64,000 nt of DNA from Trichoplax adhaerens. Taxonomy: Eukaryota; Placozoa; Uniplacotomia; Trichoplacea; Trichoplacidae. A model generated the notes under the pieces. That model ran no database searches. It saw nothing but the letters and a program-made list of their open reading frames with translations, and was not told where the DNA came from. Positions 13,741 to 28,772 of this stretch are shown piece by piece. The first letter of the stretch is position 1. Every line of letters starts with the position of its first letter. The DNA is taken from assembly GCF_000150275.1 (NCBI RefSeq), contig NW_002060968.1:703185-767184 (forward strand), written 5' to 3'. The position numbers and the translations under genes are program-made.

Positions 13741-16700
13741 CTACTTGACTATAGTAATTTTTTGGCAAGACTTATTAATGATTTAAGTAGCTTTTAACTT
13801 GTCATCAAAATGATAGTAACGCTTTTATAATATTGACATCCAAATCTTGGCAATAATTGATGGTGGTATAAGAATTTCTATTCCGATCGGATTAAATTTA
13901 TAAATAGCTTTAAATTCGAATTGAAAACATCAACGCAAATTGATAGTAGTTAAATTTATATTTAGACTGAATCAACACATAAGCAATCTCATATTTCTGA
14001 TTTGGCGCACAGCTACTCAATACAGTACGTTGCTTTAGCGAAGATCGCTGTTGATAAAACGTACGTTATTTACCTTTTCAGCGTTAGTATTTCTACTGGT
14101 TCGCTTTTAACCAAGTCCGACCTAAAAGATATCAATTGATTGATTCAAAAACGAAGGGATAAGATAAATTTATTAAAAAATGCTTTATTTTAGATTTGAA
14201 TGAAAATTTAAATCCAAGTAAAGCTCTGATCAAGCCTTAAATAATCAAGACACAGCAATTCAACTTACTTTATGACAAATTATCTATGTAATCTATACTT
14301 TTGATAAATCAAGTATAAGTGAACAGGAAGATTGGATTTTATTCGTTGATTTTAGATAGAGTCTAACAAGGTTATGTCAGTTTGTCTGAAAGGGTTTTGT
14401 TTCAAATGATCTGTCTTAAGACGGTTGCACCTATTTCTATCGGAATGAAATAGGGCAATTTTACTTCAAAGTGGAGATGACGGATGTTTACCATCGCTTG
14501 GGTTATCTATTTACAAATAAAATAGGCATGATGTTGACGTTATAGTTGACTCAATACAACTTTGAAGCTATCAATAGCAATCAGGGGCTGTATATGTTAA
14601 TACAAGTAGAAGTGCGTCAACAAGCAGACGTGGAGAATAGGTATTGTTATAAATTGATTGTATAATTCGTTTACCACTTGAGTCAATTCTTAAACCTCTT
14701 TTGCGATAAGTTACAATTGATTTAAGTTGTTTATTTCAATATCCAATAGCATTGATAGCCATCAATAGGATTGGAACTAATCTATTGTCGTGATATAGTG
14801 CTGAGAAAAACGTTGATCGTCATCAATACCAATTTCTCTGTTTTATACTAAACATTGGGCTCATATCGATCAGGCATCAAATTGTAAATTTATGAATTCA
14901 TTTTAACTATACTTTTATTTCCTTCTCTTGCCCTTATTGACAAGGATGTATTATCTAGTATTTAAGACGTAATCAATTGTGACGCTATAATGCAAGTATG
15001 CTGTAACACTGACAAGTTCAAAGCAAGCAGATGTATTAAAATTATAAAAACAATAAGTTAAATGGTAGTTGATTGTCATTTGCGATTTAACTCCACTATA
15101 TTAAGCTAATGCACTCATAGTAGCTTGCACGCAAAATAGTAACTAGATTCACATTTCATTGACAATATGAAATAGATCACTTACTATTTAATTCTAAATG
15201 ATGTGTACAGTGCGGCATGTAAAGAATACATCCATTTTAATTCATAGAAAAACTCCTTACTACGCGCATATATAGTATTAGCTCTAAGTATTCTAGAAAG
15301 AGAAACAGATAAACTTGACTTCTTATATTTAGTTATGCTGACTATACGATATCGGCTACTTGTCTGGGGGTATGATATTGGATAAGTTTATAATTTATAA
15401 CTAATCGCTTGATAACACCTAATGAAAGTAGCTATGACTTGCTCGATGGAAAACATTGCATACACTTTTATTAGTTTTGCTGATACATTTACAAAGCTAG
15501 CGTAGTTTAGATATACAAATCATAAAGTAATAAACTTTATCGTAAACTATCCTAAGTTTATAAGACCTAACCTAATAATTTATAAATTGACTGATGTAAA
15601 ACATTTATTAGCATTCATATAGATTAATGGCGGTCTATTCTGTCTAAAATTGCTTTTATTTCCGATGATATATTATCATCATAAATCTTTCTAACATGAT
15701 TACGTTTATTAATGTGTAGCGTCTTTAAATTATATTAACGGCAATAGTTCTAGTTAGAAGGAAAGCCTTTATTTCCCTAACTTAGCTTACTTCTATCGAA
15801 CTGCTATCCCATTTTTTACATAATAATCTTTCTATAACATATAGTCTTGATGATATTTAAGTGCATCAATAGCAGAAAAAACTTAGAGGATGTGAGTATG
15901 CCTAAGACTACTCATGTTAAGATTTACTCAAGATAGTTCTATATACATTGCGTATTAATGAATAATTTCTTCGTTCGTATTATCCTATTTATCTATAATA
16001 TTGATGGTAAAATAATGAATTGCTTCATTAGTATCTTATTAAACGATTTCTACACTCAATTTGCTAACTGAATAAAAACCTGAGGCGGATTCAAGGAAAA
16101 CCTAAAAAGGAAGTAGATGTCTTCGGTCTAATGATTTTCAATTTGCAAAATTCTATCATTGAGATGATGTAATTAATAGCTCACTATGACCCTAGTAGTT
16201 AGGGCAATACGAATCAATGCAATAATTCTTAGACAGATCGCTTTATGGAGATTTATGCTGATATACAGTTCGTTAATATCGACCAGATTAATTCTGCAAA
16301 ATATTATTATCTCAATTTTAGTCTGTAAAAGATTTTGTTTATGTTGAGTGTAGAAACTTAGGATGCACAGACTAATAATTTTGAAATTTCGCCCAAGAAA
16401 CTCTTTAAATATTATGATGTATAAGGGCTATTAATTATTTTCGAATAAAACCATCAAAAATCAATGGTAAACATACCTTGCAAATATCCTAAAGTACTTA
16501 AAAGTGATAATAAATATTTCAATTTTTGATCGCAAGAAATCATGTTGACAAAAATCCTACTGAAAATTTCGATTTTTGACAGAAGGTAAATGATATATCT
16601 ATTACTGGTCAGAAGTTATTTGTCAGTTTATCTTAAGTATATTTCGATTATAAGTCAGTTTACTGATCAATATCTAATTTCAATTTCTGTTGATATTCAT

Positions 16701-19700
16701 ATAGTATGTGTGTTTACGAGTTAAAGCTAAAATAAGCTGATTCTTTGATATTTATGAAAAAATCAATTCATGCTAATCATCATTACTCCGTAAAAAAGCT
16801 TTTACATTCCATAGGATTGGGTTCCTAGCAGAGCCTTACGCACATATTTAGGACAGTAAATATCCTGTAGGTAATGTAGGATGGTTGACTGATTTACGAC
16901 CTTCGTGACAGGAAGGTTTGTAACAATGATTATTAAAATATTAAACAAAGATAGTAATAATACTCCGCGAATTAAGGTAATCGCACATCAAATCGAGGCA
17001 TAATTTTTGTTAAAGTCTCTAAATTTTAGTACACAACTATTATTTCACATTTTAAAGGTATTTGTTGAAGACAATCTAATATATAAATACGTATAGAGAA
17101 AATAATAAGTCATTTCGGGATATTAATTAGTGCTTTTGTAGAATAATAGGAAAATTGACGAGCTTTGGGTTCAATTTGTAATGGAAGAAATTATAAGAAA
17201 GCCAACAAACTGATGTAATTAAAATTCCATATGCCCGACAATGAATCCTTTGCGAGCATGATCAAAACGTTTCGTACACCGCGGAAGAACCTTTCTTTCT
17301 TATTATTACTTTATTAACCATAGAATAGATACTATCAAATTCTGGCTAATATTTTTGTGTATAATACTAATACTAATATTTTTGTATATAATACAATATT
17401 AAAATGACTTTAATACAATGTAAAACCAACAGGGATTCTAAATTAGATATAAAGAACTTCTAACATTTTCTTAAAATTGAGTCAAACTGATACGAAAGAA
17501 TTTAAATTTCAGATAAAAGAGAGATGCAAACATTTATGTATTCCTGAATCTTAGTTCATAGTCTATAGTAAATTTCATAGATGATTAACGATAGATTACA
17601 ACGTTAGTTTGGAATTATAACTCGTAAACGTGATTATTAGTACCTTCCAGCTAGTCAATGATAAATAAAAAAATTTTATATCGCCTATTTGTTAATAAAA
17701 GCAATAAAGTCATCAAAATATCACAAAAGTAAATATTGCTGTATGCTATGCTAATAATCACAGTGTTGATATCGGAAACAGAAGGCCTTATTATGTTTGT
17801 TCACTATCTGCATTTAATTGATTACGATTACAAACACATAATTTAGCTTAGAATTAACACGCAACGTTCTACAAAATTTAAAGTATTTTCCTTATTCACG
17901 AATAGTAATAGAAGATTTATAAGCACGCAAGTTATCGATAGCAAATTTCATCTAGACTTTCATTTCTTGCATAAACGAATTAATAGCGAAGAAATGAAGT
18001 ACAGTCAAGGCGCTAAGTTTGAAAACAATTAATGCTGTACTTGATATTAGGACGGAAATCAAAAAATAGTTAAATACTCTAGGATAGCCAACTTCGCACT
18101 ACTGATTAAATAAGCTGAAAAGTAATAACTTTATGAAGAATATGGAAATATATTGTCTACAGTTGAAAGTGCAACATGCCGATCAACGAGAGAAAAACAA
18201 TGAAAATTGTTGACGCATTAATATGAAACCGTAACAATACACTAAATATTCTAGAAATTGAAAATAAGGTTAATAGATTTCAATGACGTCCAATAAAGGA
18301 ACAGAAACGGTATGTATTTTTTTAGGAATTATGTACAAACAACGTGCAATAGTCAACTAGTCAATAACAATAATTAATTAAATCCGTAGTTAGGGTGGGC
18401 CCAACTAGTAATCAGTCTGGAATTGAAATATTATTGTTCTATAACCTCAGCAAACATAATTAACTGTTCTTTATGTTGAAAATATAGCAAAATTCAGAAG
18501 AGGCAATAAAAAATTCATTCACTTTGGATACGGCAATAATTTCTATTGCGTATGTTAAACTAATATTAATTGAAGACCGGAACCTTTAAATTTAATATAT
18601 AGATAATAACCAGTGTTTGAAGTGCTTAGATTAGGATTACTGTCATTATTCATATAACATCTTGGTTGAGTTTAGTAAAATTAATTAATCGTATATGTGC
18701 CTTTAAATTCGTGAATGTAAAAAATGAATGTGTAAATAAGATTTGCATCTTCAAGAAGAGCCTGTGAAGTTTCATCTTTATGAATAGAATATTTCATTGA
18801 AGTATATTAGTTTTTTTAATATTCAAAAAGATTAGATTTGTACTAGCCACTTTTACGTAACTGAGTTATTAAGAGGAATCAGAGAAGAAACTAATATTTT
18901 ATATATAAAAATGAACTGAGATGCAAGAACTTTTCGAATACGGTATGATCGAAGTCTCATCCTTACGAATGAAAATTTATGTTACATTGCTAAAATATTT
19001 ATCGATTTAAGCCAATTATATTGACTGCAATTCCTATTAATTTTTAAATTTAGCAATGATACAATCAATTCTTTATAATATATGGTACGGCAGTCTCTAT
19101 AGATTGATATGATTCAGTATATTACATGTTCAGCTTGACATGGTTTTTTAAGTCGCTAAACAAAATACTGCACTATGTTTAATGTTATTTTCAAGTCTCT
19201 AACGACTGAAACTGTCACCCAGTAACTACGGCTATAAATTCCTACTGAATTTAATCATGATTAAGCGTACCTCTTTCTTCCTTTTATATCATGCTCGAAT
19301 AAATATCGTATGGATTTATGGGATTAACGTATGCCTACTGCTATAATATGATCATTGTGACCAACTAAATTACAGCCATAGCGCTTTTTGTGTAACTATT
19401 TAGGGATAAAATAATCTTTACGTAATTATGCAAAGTGAAGATGTTTCATGATGTGGGTAAAAATTTGCATGATTATTACATAATATAAATTTCAAAGTTA
19501 ATATCTAGTTTGACTTGTGAAACCAGTCTTGTGTGTCTGGGAAACGGCTCCTAAGAGAACATGGCCCCTAAATTTATTTTCTTTATAACTTAAATGTAAT
19601 CTTCGAGCTATTCCCATTTTCCACAATTCTCAAGCAAAATAAATAAATCATATTTTTCAATTACTCGAAACAAACACTCCCTGAAATAGTTTTCTGAGCT

Positions 19701-22700
19701 ATGATTAAAATGCAGTAAAATCAGATTAGACCGATAGAATCACTTGGAAACTATCATGATTTCTTTCCACATTTTTGTCAATAGTAAAGAATCGAATTTG
19801 TTGACTAAAACTTTATTAGACTGACAAGCAGTCACATTATATATGTTTATGGCAAAGATTATCAAAGACTATACGGATATATTGCAGTTTTTGATAAAGA
19901 AAACTAATCCCTAGAATAAAAAAATTTAAGAAGAAGTCGAAGCTTTCGCGATGTTATTGTCATACTGTTTTTTTCTTGACACTTTTTCACAGATTTGAAA
20001 GTTTAAATAAAAACTATAGCATTTACAGTACTGTATCTATTCCTATAATCGACATATGAAAGTAATCTTTCTTCTATTGGCATTGTTATATTACGTAAAG
20101 CCGTAAATTTACGATAAATACTTTAATTAAAAATTTCTTAAGAACTGAGCTCTCAAGATGGGTATTAGCCTCTGTTTTTGATCTTGATGTCATGGAATTC
20201 CTATTACGGAAAGTGCTGGCATTTTCATAACGGATTTTGGGAGTATTATCAGAGAATTAAGCCCAAAATCTCATAACTGCGAATAATGACTTCATGTATA
20301 ATTTAGTGCAGCGGTATGATTAAATTGGCTTTTATAAATATGAAAACCCCTTAGCCTCAATATTAATTTATTATCGTATCAGTCGAACTATTGCACCAAC
20401 CATAATTCAGTTTCTACAGTTCATATACTATATGCCTGCTATTCCCATAAATTTCATAGTTTGTTCGGCAATTCCGTAATGAAGGTTAAAAATACATTTA
20501 AATGGACAATTGGCGTACTGGTACTTATAATTAGCATAGTTATCTAACTGGCACCAGGCAATTTTACTTTTCGGTTAAGTGAACAGAAGAAACGAATCCT
20601 ATTGCACTGTTTCAGAACTTTTCCCAATACCTAACTAATCATATAATGATATTACCAATACACTTAAATTTGAATTTTTTAATTTGAATTATTGAAATTA
20701 TGGCATTTTACGAGTACATTATCTATAACAGTTTTGAATAAAGAATTCAAGTGAAGCAACTTGCTGTCTTTAAAGATTTAAATGAAGTAGTATACAGATT
20801 TGGAAGTTAATAGATAGTACCGTATTCATCCAGACATTTATCTAGCCCATTATGTGTTTATAAGAAAATTTGAGGTTCCATATTGTAAATTTCTCCAAGT
20901 AAATTACTCGTAGTAAAGGTTACCGCATTAGCTTAATTACTTTTCCAGCTACTTAAAATTCCACCAATTTAACCTGGACCATTTTTTTAGCTATCTAAAT
21001 TTTACAATTTAATTGTTCTAGAGTCTAGTTCGAATAAAATTTGATTGTTTAAATGACTGCCACAATGCTATTGAAATATAGAATCAGGTTAAATCAAAGG
21101 CTCAATAACAGACCATATCTAATTTGATTTTTATAGAAGCAAAAAGTTCGATATAAAAAATTCTGATATTATCGAAAAATTTTTCAAATTCAGTATTCCG
21201 GTACTAATATTGTGATAAGTGTTCAGTTCTTGAAACATTTTATATAATTCGTTATTCATTCTATGGATGACTTTTACTGAATATATTTTATAAGACAGCA
21301 TGAAATTACTTCGGATGAGAGTATGATTTACTGGAGTAACTGAAGATTGACATTTTTAAGCAGTTTCTATTAGAGTATAGAATCTAGAAAAATCTTCTTA
21401 AAAGTACATTCATTATTAAAAGTATTAGTACTGTAACGATAAAGAGAATTTGAGAATGTATTTAATATTTGGAACCATGAAAATTAAAATAACTAAAAAA
21501 AATAATCTGTAGACTGTAAAAAATACTTTGTAGAAAGGACTGATTATAATTATCAATACAACTCTGATTAATTGGATATGAAAGCAATTAGAACGGTCTT
21601 GAAAAATTCTCTGTAAATATTGGTAGTGATACATGATCATGCATCAATAAATATATAGGCTCGCGAGGATAAATAGAATTTTTTATAGACTATAGGCTCA
21701 TCAAAAAAATACGATATATAAGTAATGACTAGAAAGGTCACAGTTTTTCCAGTAGCTGATGCAATATTAATTTCGTGTCCGTCAAGCTGCAAGAGACCAA
21801 TCATACATGCATCATCATACTATTCTCTAGTTGGAATTTTTAGCGTTGCATTCTAGTTTACTGATCTATCTAAGAATTTGTGGGTGAGATTATTTATTGT
21901 TATGATGAATAGGTTAACTTATTTCAATAACATCGTCTATAAGATATATATGATTTCTGAATTCTTGTCAATTAAAGTTAGGCCAACAAAGGAAAAATTT
22001 TCCATTGTTTTTATATAGCAGCGTTAATATCTTCCTTTATCAGGTGATCTTTATTTTAAGGAATTAATGACTAAACCAGTCAGGCATAATACTTTTCTTC
22101 TCAATGTACGAATAAACTTTTAAAATAGAATAAAATTGATTCTTCTTTTTAACTGCGAATCTGGATTACTAGTAATGTCTAGTTGTCATCATTCAAGTAT
22201 TTTAAAAGACATCAAGCTGTTGTCAAAAGAGCAACTTTTTTCAAATCAGAAAAGAAATCAATTTATTTGTAACTGAGTAATGTAGTAGAAATTATAAATA
22301 CATTTCCATTACTGATTTGGTGAAATTTAAGAATCTGCAAAGTATACTTTAATTTTCGAGTCGTAATATAATTTCAAAGATAGGATATCCTCGCTTCTAG
22401 TAGTTGGTTGGAATTTGGATCAATTCTAATTCTGTACTGATTTATATAAAATGATAGTATTGCTAATGAATTTGTATATGTAAGGAAAATAGAGCAAATT
22501 GACTATATAATTCAATTTATTATCTGGTAACATTCTAGGTACTATACAAATGAAATTACTTATGATTCTACTATAATGGTACTGATTTAGCAACATGACC
22601 CGTCAAGTCTATAGCATAGACGAAAAAATTTGATTTAACCAAGTCGTAACGTTTATTTAACCAGTTTTATGAATACCAGGTGATGATGAAGCAGTTGTTG

Positions 22701-22741
22701 ACAATTTAATAGTACTGTATGAATATTTAGTTTAGGATCAT
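13741..22741. other. gene-poor AT-rich region
   Basis: No exon, RNA gene or complete mobile element could be supported in this 9-kb stretch on either strand. A 22-bp direct duplication is visible at about 17340-17395 (CTAATATTTTTGT repeated). Very small exons like those in the peptide gene could be hidden here. Confidence 0.4.
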
Positions 22742-23371
22742 TGTCACAAAACAGCTTTGCAACAAGATAACGTAATCTACGATCAATAAGTCAATTCCTT
22801 GAACCACGTATCAAGGAACGATATCTGCACTATCACAGGCACTTTTGCTCTACTAGCAGACTACACAAAGACTTAAACGCCTCGTATTTTACGTTAAACA
22901 CTAAGTTTGAGAATTCTCTTTATTTCACGATATACTGCATTTATATACTATTCCTTAATAGTTCATGAGTCATAGTTAGTACGATTAACTTTGGAATCAT
23001 TTACTGAATTAGATATTAATTTTAGCTACTGCTCCCTTAATGCAGACAACAATATTTACCAATATAGACATGTAATGACTAATACAGAATAGTCAGATTA
23101 CGATATGTCCTATCACGGAACATTTCCATGATAATTTACAATCTACCATAAGTAAGTTACAATCACAATGATTGGAACTGTAAGTAGATGATTTGCATTC
23201 CCTATTATAACTATTAATTTCAGTATGTGTATAAGTGTCACTGAGATAAAAAGTCAGAGCTATATTAAAACACAGTATATCCAAATTAGAAGTCAACTAA
23301 ATAAGGATAGTCTAACAGAATTATCCTAACATAGTTATTTCTACACTAATACAGTATATAATACTGTAACA
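22742..23371 (-). mobile_element. solo LTR, family A (minus orientation)
   Basis: This is the reverse complement of the 7964-8596 element over its full length, starting TGTCACAAAACAG and ending ACTGTAACA. The AATAAA signal (minus strand, 22919-22924) and the TATA region are kept. The flanking five bases, ATCAT and ATTAC, do not match, so the target duplication has decayed or one flank was rearranged. Confidence 0.75.
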
Positions 23372-23639
23372 ATTACCTATAGCCTTTCATGAATTTCCAC
23401 TCTTCGTTACTCATAAAATTTTTCTAGCTATTATTAGTTGAGTATTACAGCAGCTCTTGTCTTTTAAATTCAGACATTTCCATACAATAAGCAAAACGAA
23501 AAATATCTGACAAACCAAGATGTTGTGTTTTCTTAATAATTTTTATGAATTCTAGGAGATGAGGAGGCGATTGGAAAAAACTTCATGATATGAATATTTA
23601 ATTTAACATTACGATACTCTTATTAATAAATCTCTACAC

Positions 23640-24030
23640 TTGATCGCTCATAAAATTGTTCTAGCTTAATTTATGTACAAATGCAGCGATGAGAAATCAA
23701 ACAGTTGAAAGCTATTAGATGATAATTCATTTCCAACTTAATCAAACAAAATATCCATAGCCCAATTTATGTACAATTTCAGCGATAAAAAATCTACCGT
23801 ATGATTGCTATTATTTAATGATTAATTTCCATACCTCAACCAAATAGAAATTACTTTTTAGTTTAACTTATCTACGAATAACTTAATGAGAAATCTAATG
23901 GATGATTGCTAATAGTTGATGATTAATTTCCCTACTTAATTAAACAGAAACTAATTCTAGCTTTATTTATGCACGAATACAGCGATAAAAAATTTTACGA
24001 ATACTATTAGTTGATGATTAGTACGATAGC
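23640..24030 (+). repeat. degenerate ~100-bp tandem repeat, about 4 copies
   Basis: The unit contains CTAGCTT.ATTTATG.AC, then an AGCGAT.A.AAATC segment, then GATGATTA.TTTCC and a stretch resembling TTAATCAAACA. Copies begin near 23655, 23760, 23860 and 23960. Divergence is high, so the array is old. Confidence 0.6.
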
Positions 24031-26640
24031 TCTTGACAGTAAAATTCTAATATTTTCGCCTTATAAGTCGAATAATACTAGTGTAAGTAGCTTGATTTGA
24101 AATTGAGTTCTACTTTTGACTTTTGATCAGTAGAAGAAAATAATTATAACCGTAAATGAAATAAAATAGCGACTAGCGTGTTGACTTTCAATCCCTAACT
24201 GAAATAAACACCTTGAATAATGAACGAAATAGCAACAATGACTTCATCCGCTCATTTGCTAATTATTAACGACTAGTATTTGATATTGCGTAGGACTACA
24301 ATGAAGATTAAGATGGTGCTGCATTTATTAAAGTAAATAAATAAACATTAATTTAATAATGATTTTATATCGATTGGTTTTATGTCAAGTCGATGTAGAA
24401 ATTAGCTTTCTACGGTTGTATGACATTTAAAATAGAAATGTACCTGAACGCTTAATGACTGTTGTTGATCGAAAATTTAACATTTTTGCTTATGGTGTTC
24501 ATAGCATCATCAAAGTTTACTAGAGTTTAGGTCAAGACATTAAGAGATGAGAAATGTAAATATTCAAAGGTAATTATATAAGTGCAAACCCTCAAATATA
24601 ACTGCAGTTAGTGAAAGTTTACGCAGTTAGATCTCTGCAGTAATAGTTGATCATTTCCTTTGTTATTGCATTCCAAAATTGAGAAATTTAAATGTTCAAA
24701 GGCCGGTATATAAGTGTAAGCCATCCAAGTACGGTTGCAAGTAGTATAATGGAGCACATCTATACTATTACGGCACTGCAAAGATGTTCTAAGTACCGAA
24801 TAAACTGTCAGGCTATGTTTAATTTAGGTTATATAGATCAGGCATGTAGTTTATTTTGCCTAATTTATAACTCATGAAATCAGTGTGTTAATGTTGGCTA
24901 AATTATGTCTTAAGCAATGAGACAAACTACTATCAGCAAGAAGAATAGTTATCTATATCTATCTTTTATAGATGGTCTCTTTAATTTATCCGAATTAATG
25001 GTAGTAAATTAACCATCTGCATACACACTAGAACTTTCATTTATGATTCTATTGTCCTTGCCCCTTTTTACGTTGATAGGGAAATGGCTAACTATGACGT
25101 AGAGTTTCGTCCTTAAAATTATCTTACAATAATGATTCAAGATTAGTCAATTTTGTTTAATTTGTTAAGATGAACCAGGAAATCAGTCCCCAAATTTATC
25201 CAATACCATTATATATTCAGTGCGTAAAATATATTTATGGTCTGATAATTTCCGATATTGAAAACTGAGACTAAGAAACGACAAAATGTAAAAGTTACAG
25301 AATTTGATTTATAGCTGCTCATTAATATCATTCCTAACATTCTTAGAACTTTTAATTCCAATTAAAGAAACTTAGCCCTCTACTATTGGATTTACTTTAA
25401 TCAATACCGGTAGCAGATATCGTATGACATGAGCTTTCTATCATTGAAGGTGGCTTTAGGAACTACAGTACAATAATGGTGTTGGATAATCTAAAAGAAC
25501 AAACAGCACGATTTTCATCAGTTATTACAGGGTGTTATTGATATTGATTTAGTAAAAGGATGATCTTTATGTCGATACAAGACGTTGATAATTTCGAGCT
25601 TGAGTATTTCTTAAAAATAGGATAAGATTGATAAACTATTACGGTTTCTAGCACACAGTAGATGTTTAAGGAATGAATAATTTTAATAATTTCCTGAACG
25701 CTACATTTTGTTCAGTAATTTTGTTCGTCGAAGTCAATTACGTAATTATGATTTGCAATACCATTAAGAGAGCTCTATCATGAATTTTTGAAAAGGAAAG
25801 CTTCTACATATATTTGGATAAATTTAAGACGCTTAAATATAGTGAATTAGTATTTTAATTAAGTAATAAAATTTCTTACCAAAGTACTTCAATTTAATTA
25901 TGTCGAAATGGCATGAACTTTGATGGTCCAGAAGACTTTGAGTACGTTTTGCATAAGAAAATCAATATTATTGAACATAGCTTGATCTATCGGAAGGATT
26001 CATGATTCTTATTATATCCGGTGATTTTATGGCATGACATTCAGAAATACTTCATCTGTCAGTAATTGAAACAGCAAAGAATAAATAGCAAAATATCAGA
26101 AAGTACCTTTTTGTATGCAGAAAACATTGGGAAATTAACATGACTAATAACACTTTCCGGCTATATGACAGCTACGAACAGTGAGTGCTTTTCCAATAAT
26201 AGATTAAAATTTTTCTGAATAAGATAAATCCAGTCCACTAATTTATTAAACGATCTAAATTAATTTATATATCAAATTAAGCGATACATTCGCTCTTGTT
26301 TATGATTCTAGTGCTAAGTATCAACCATCTTTACAGACGATAATACACATGATTAAGGACGAGATAACCATTTAAGGCAGTCAATGAAGGCATTCTCCCA
26401 AATTAATTAAATCAATTCCTTTGTTGTTATTACCAAGAACGAACCTACTATCATCAGTATTGGCCATTAAAACTGCTTTTCGTTTAGATTGACAGTGACT
26501 GTCAGTGCAATTAGGTTAGTTGATACTTTTACTATTCTATTCATTTAAGTTATAATGATATTGGTACCATATTCTGTTGGTTGTTCTTGAAGTGAGATAA
26601 ATTGAATTTTTGTTGTTTGCTTACCAGCAGGTATTGAAAG
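24031..26640. other. AT-rich intergenic DNA, no gene recognised
   Basis: No supported feature. The longest open frame (24692-24877, plus) lacks motifs and splice signals. Confidence 0.4.
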
Positions 26641-26689
26641 ATTTAATATTCAACAAAGTAAGCTATTCAATAAAATTAGCTGATTTGGA

Positions 26690-28450
26690 GGGGGGATATT
26701 GCTACAGATTTAAATTTCTCGAAACGGACTATTTAAGCAAAGCCAAGCTAGCACGTATGATTTGAGTTTCTGCTTATTCTAAGTTATGGAGCATATTGTA
26801 AATCTGATTTCAGATTTTAATTTTCTGGAACAAACTCACTACTTCAGAGTATTAAATATTGAGGACAGGTCATGATTAATAATAATAAGATAGAGCACAT
26901 GCTTGAAATTAACTCTCGATCATGATTGGCCGAACAGACTGTTTAATTTAAGATCCATAAATATAGAGTACAGTGCAAGACTTTGTTATAAAAACAGAGT
27001 ACATGCCATGAATTTGTTCTTGATCATTACTCGCTGAAATAGACCGTCTAAATTAAGATCCTTAAATATAGCGCACAGTGCTTCTGCTTTATAATAAAAT
27101 ATAGTACTTGCCACGAATTTGCTCTCGATCACCATTTGCCGACATAGACTGTCTAATTGATATCTTTAATTATAGAATGCGCTACTATACTGTGCAATAA
27201 AATAAAGTATTTGCTACGAATTTACTCTTGATCATCTTCGACAGAAACAAACTGTTTAATCGAAGAGCCGTAATTATAAAGTTCAGTACAGTACTTTTAC
27301 TTTATAAAATAGTGAATCACTTTCTATTTATTCTTGATCCTTACTCGCCGAAATAGACTGTCTAGTTAAGATTTTTAAATATGGAGCACAGTACTATTCT
27401 TTGCAATAATATCTAGTACTTGCTACTCATTTTTTTCTCCATCAATTTTCGCCAAAGTAAAACATTTAATAAAGTCGCTAAATTATTATCCACTACAGTA
27501 CTATACTTCTCGATAAATTAGAGTACTTTTTACGAATTTGCCATAGATCATCAATCGTCTATAGACTGTCCAATTAAGATCCTTAAATGTTCAGTATAAA
27601 TATATAGTTTGTATTAAAACAGAGTGGGCGCTTGCTGTAAATCTAGTCTTGATCATTATTCATAGAAATAGACTGTCTAATTAAGTTGTTTAAATAGTAA
27701 AATATTGAGTATACAACTATGCTTTATAGTAGAATATAATAAAACGTTCGCTACTAATTTACTCGTGATCTTCATTCACCGAAATAGACTGTCTAATTAA
27801 GATCTTTAAATGTAGAGTACGGGCTTTGCTATGAGTTTGGTCATTATCATCTTTCCCTAAGTTTGATTGTCTAATTAAGTTCCTTAAATATAGAATACTG
27901 TCCTATGCTTGGTAATAAAATAGAGTTGTGCATTGATTCTTAATCATTATTTGCCGAAAAAGACCTAATAATTAAGTTCATTAATTATAGAGTAGATTAC
28001 TTGCCACACATTTGCTGGAGATCATTATTCACCGAAACAGACTGTTTTAGTTAAATCATTGAATAAGAATACTAAACATTACTACCGCCACTGAGTAATA
28101 AAATAAAGTATTTGTTATAGATTTACTCTTGATTGCATCGTTCACCGAAACGAAATTTTTAGAGATGTTGAAATAACAAGTACAGTGCTATGGTTTGTAG
28201 TAAAATAGAGTACTAACTACTAATTTTTTATTGTTCTCGATTCGCTGAAAAAGACTTACTCATCGAAACTGTTTAATACAATTCAGCAAGTAATAAAATA
28301 TGGTGCATGTTATTATAAATTTTCTTTATATCTTCACTAATTTCCCTCAAACAGACTCTTGTAGTTGAGACTAGAAACTATACTATTAACTGATTTGTAA
28401 TAGAAGAAAGTAACAGTTAAGAATTTGTTTTAGCACTTAATTCACTGAAA
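26690..28450 (+). repeat. degenerate ~105-bp tandem array, about 14-16 copies
   Basis: The landmark AGACTGTCTAATTAAG (with variants) recurs at about 26936, 27041, 27146, 27249, 27355, 27459, 27563, 27670, 27786, 27864, 27961, 28039 and later. The spacing is mostly 103-107 bp, with two shorter intervals of about 78 bp where part of a unit is missing. Each unit also carries TTAAATATAGAGTAC, TAATAAAATAGAGTACTTGC and TTGATCATTATT-like pieces. Frames are broken in all units, so it looks like a non-coding satellite-like array. Confidence 0.8.
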
Positions 28451-28772
28451 AAACGGCATTTACAAAATAATGTAATGTGTGCTGCATGGTATACTTTCCA
28501 TCATTTGATTAGATATTTATTTTCTCTCTCTATATATATTTATACTAAATCGACATTGAAAATAATTTTAATTTTACGACACCTGATTAGGCTGAAACAA
28601 CGTAAGTAATATTGTTGTTACTCTGTTAAAAACGACTGTCCTTCTATGAAGAAATTTAAATTAAAGTAATGTCTTTGTAATATTTCATTTAAGTACTGGA
28701 TTTTGATCGATACCAAGCGCTACTGACAACAGATACAACTTGGGGATTTTTTTGTCACTATCAAATAAGCGT

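Noticed and set aside
13508-13786. 92-codon plus-strand ORF overlapping the GPCR start
   Set aside because: Antisense shadow of the GPCR coding sequence.
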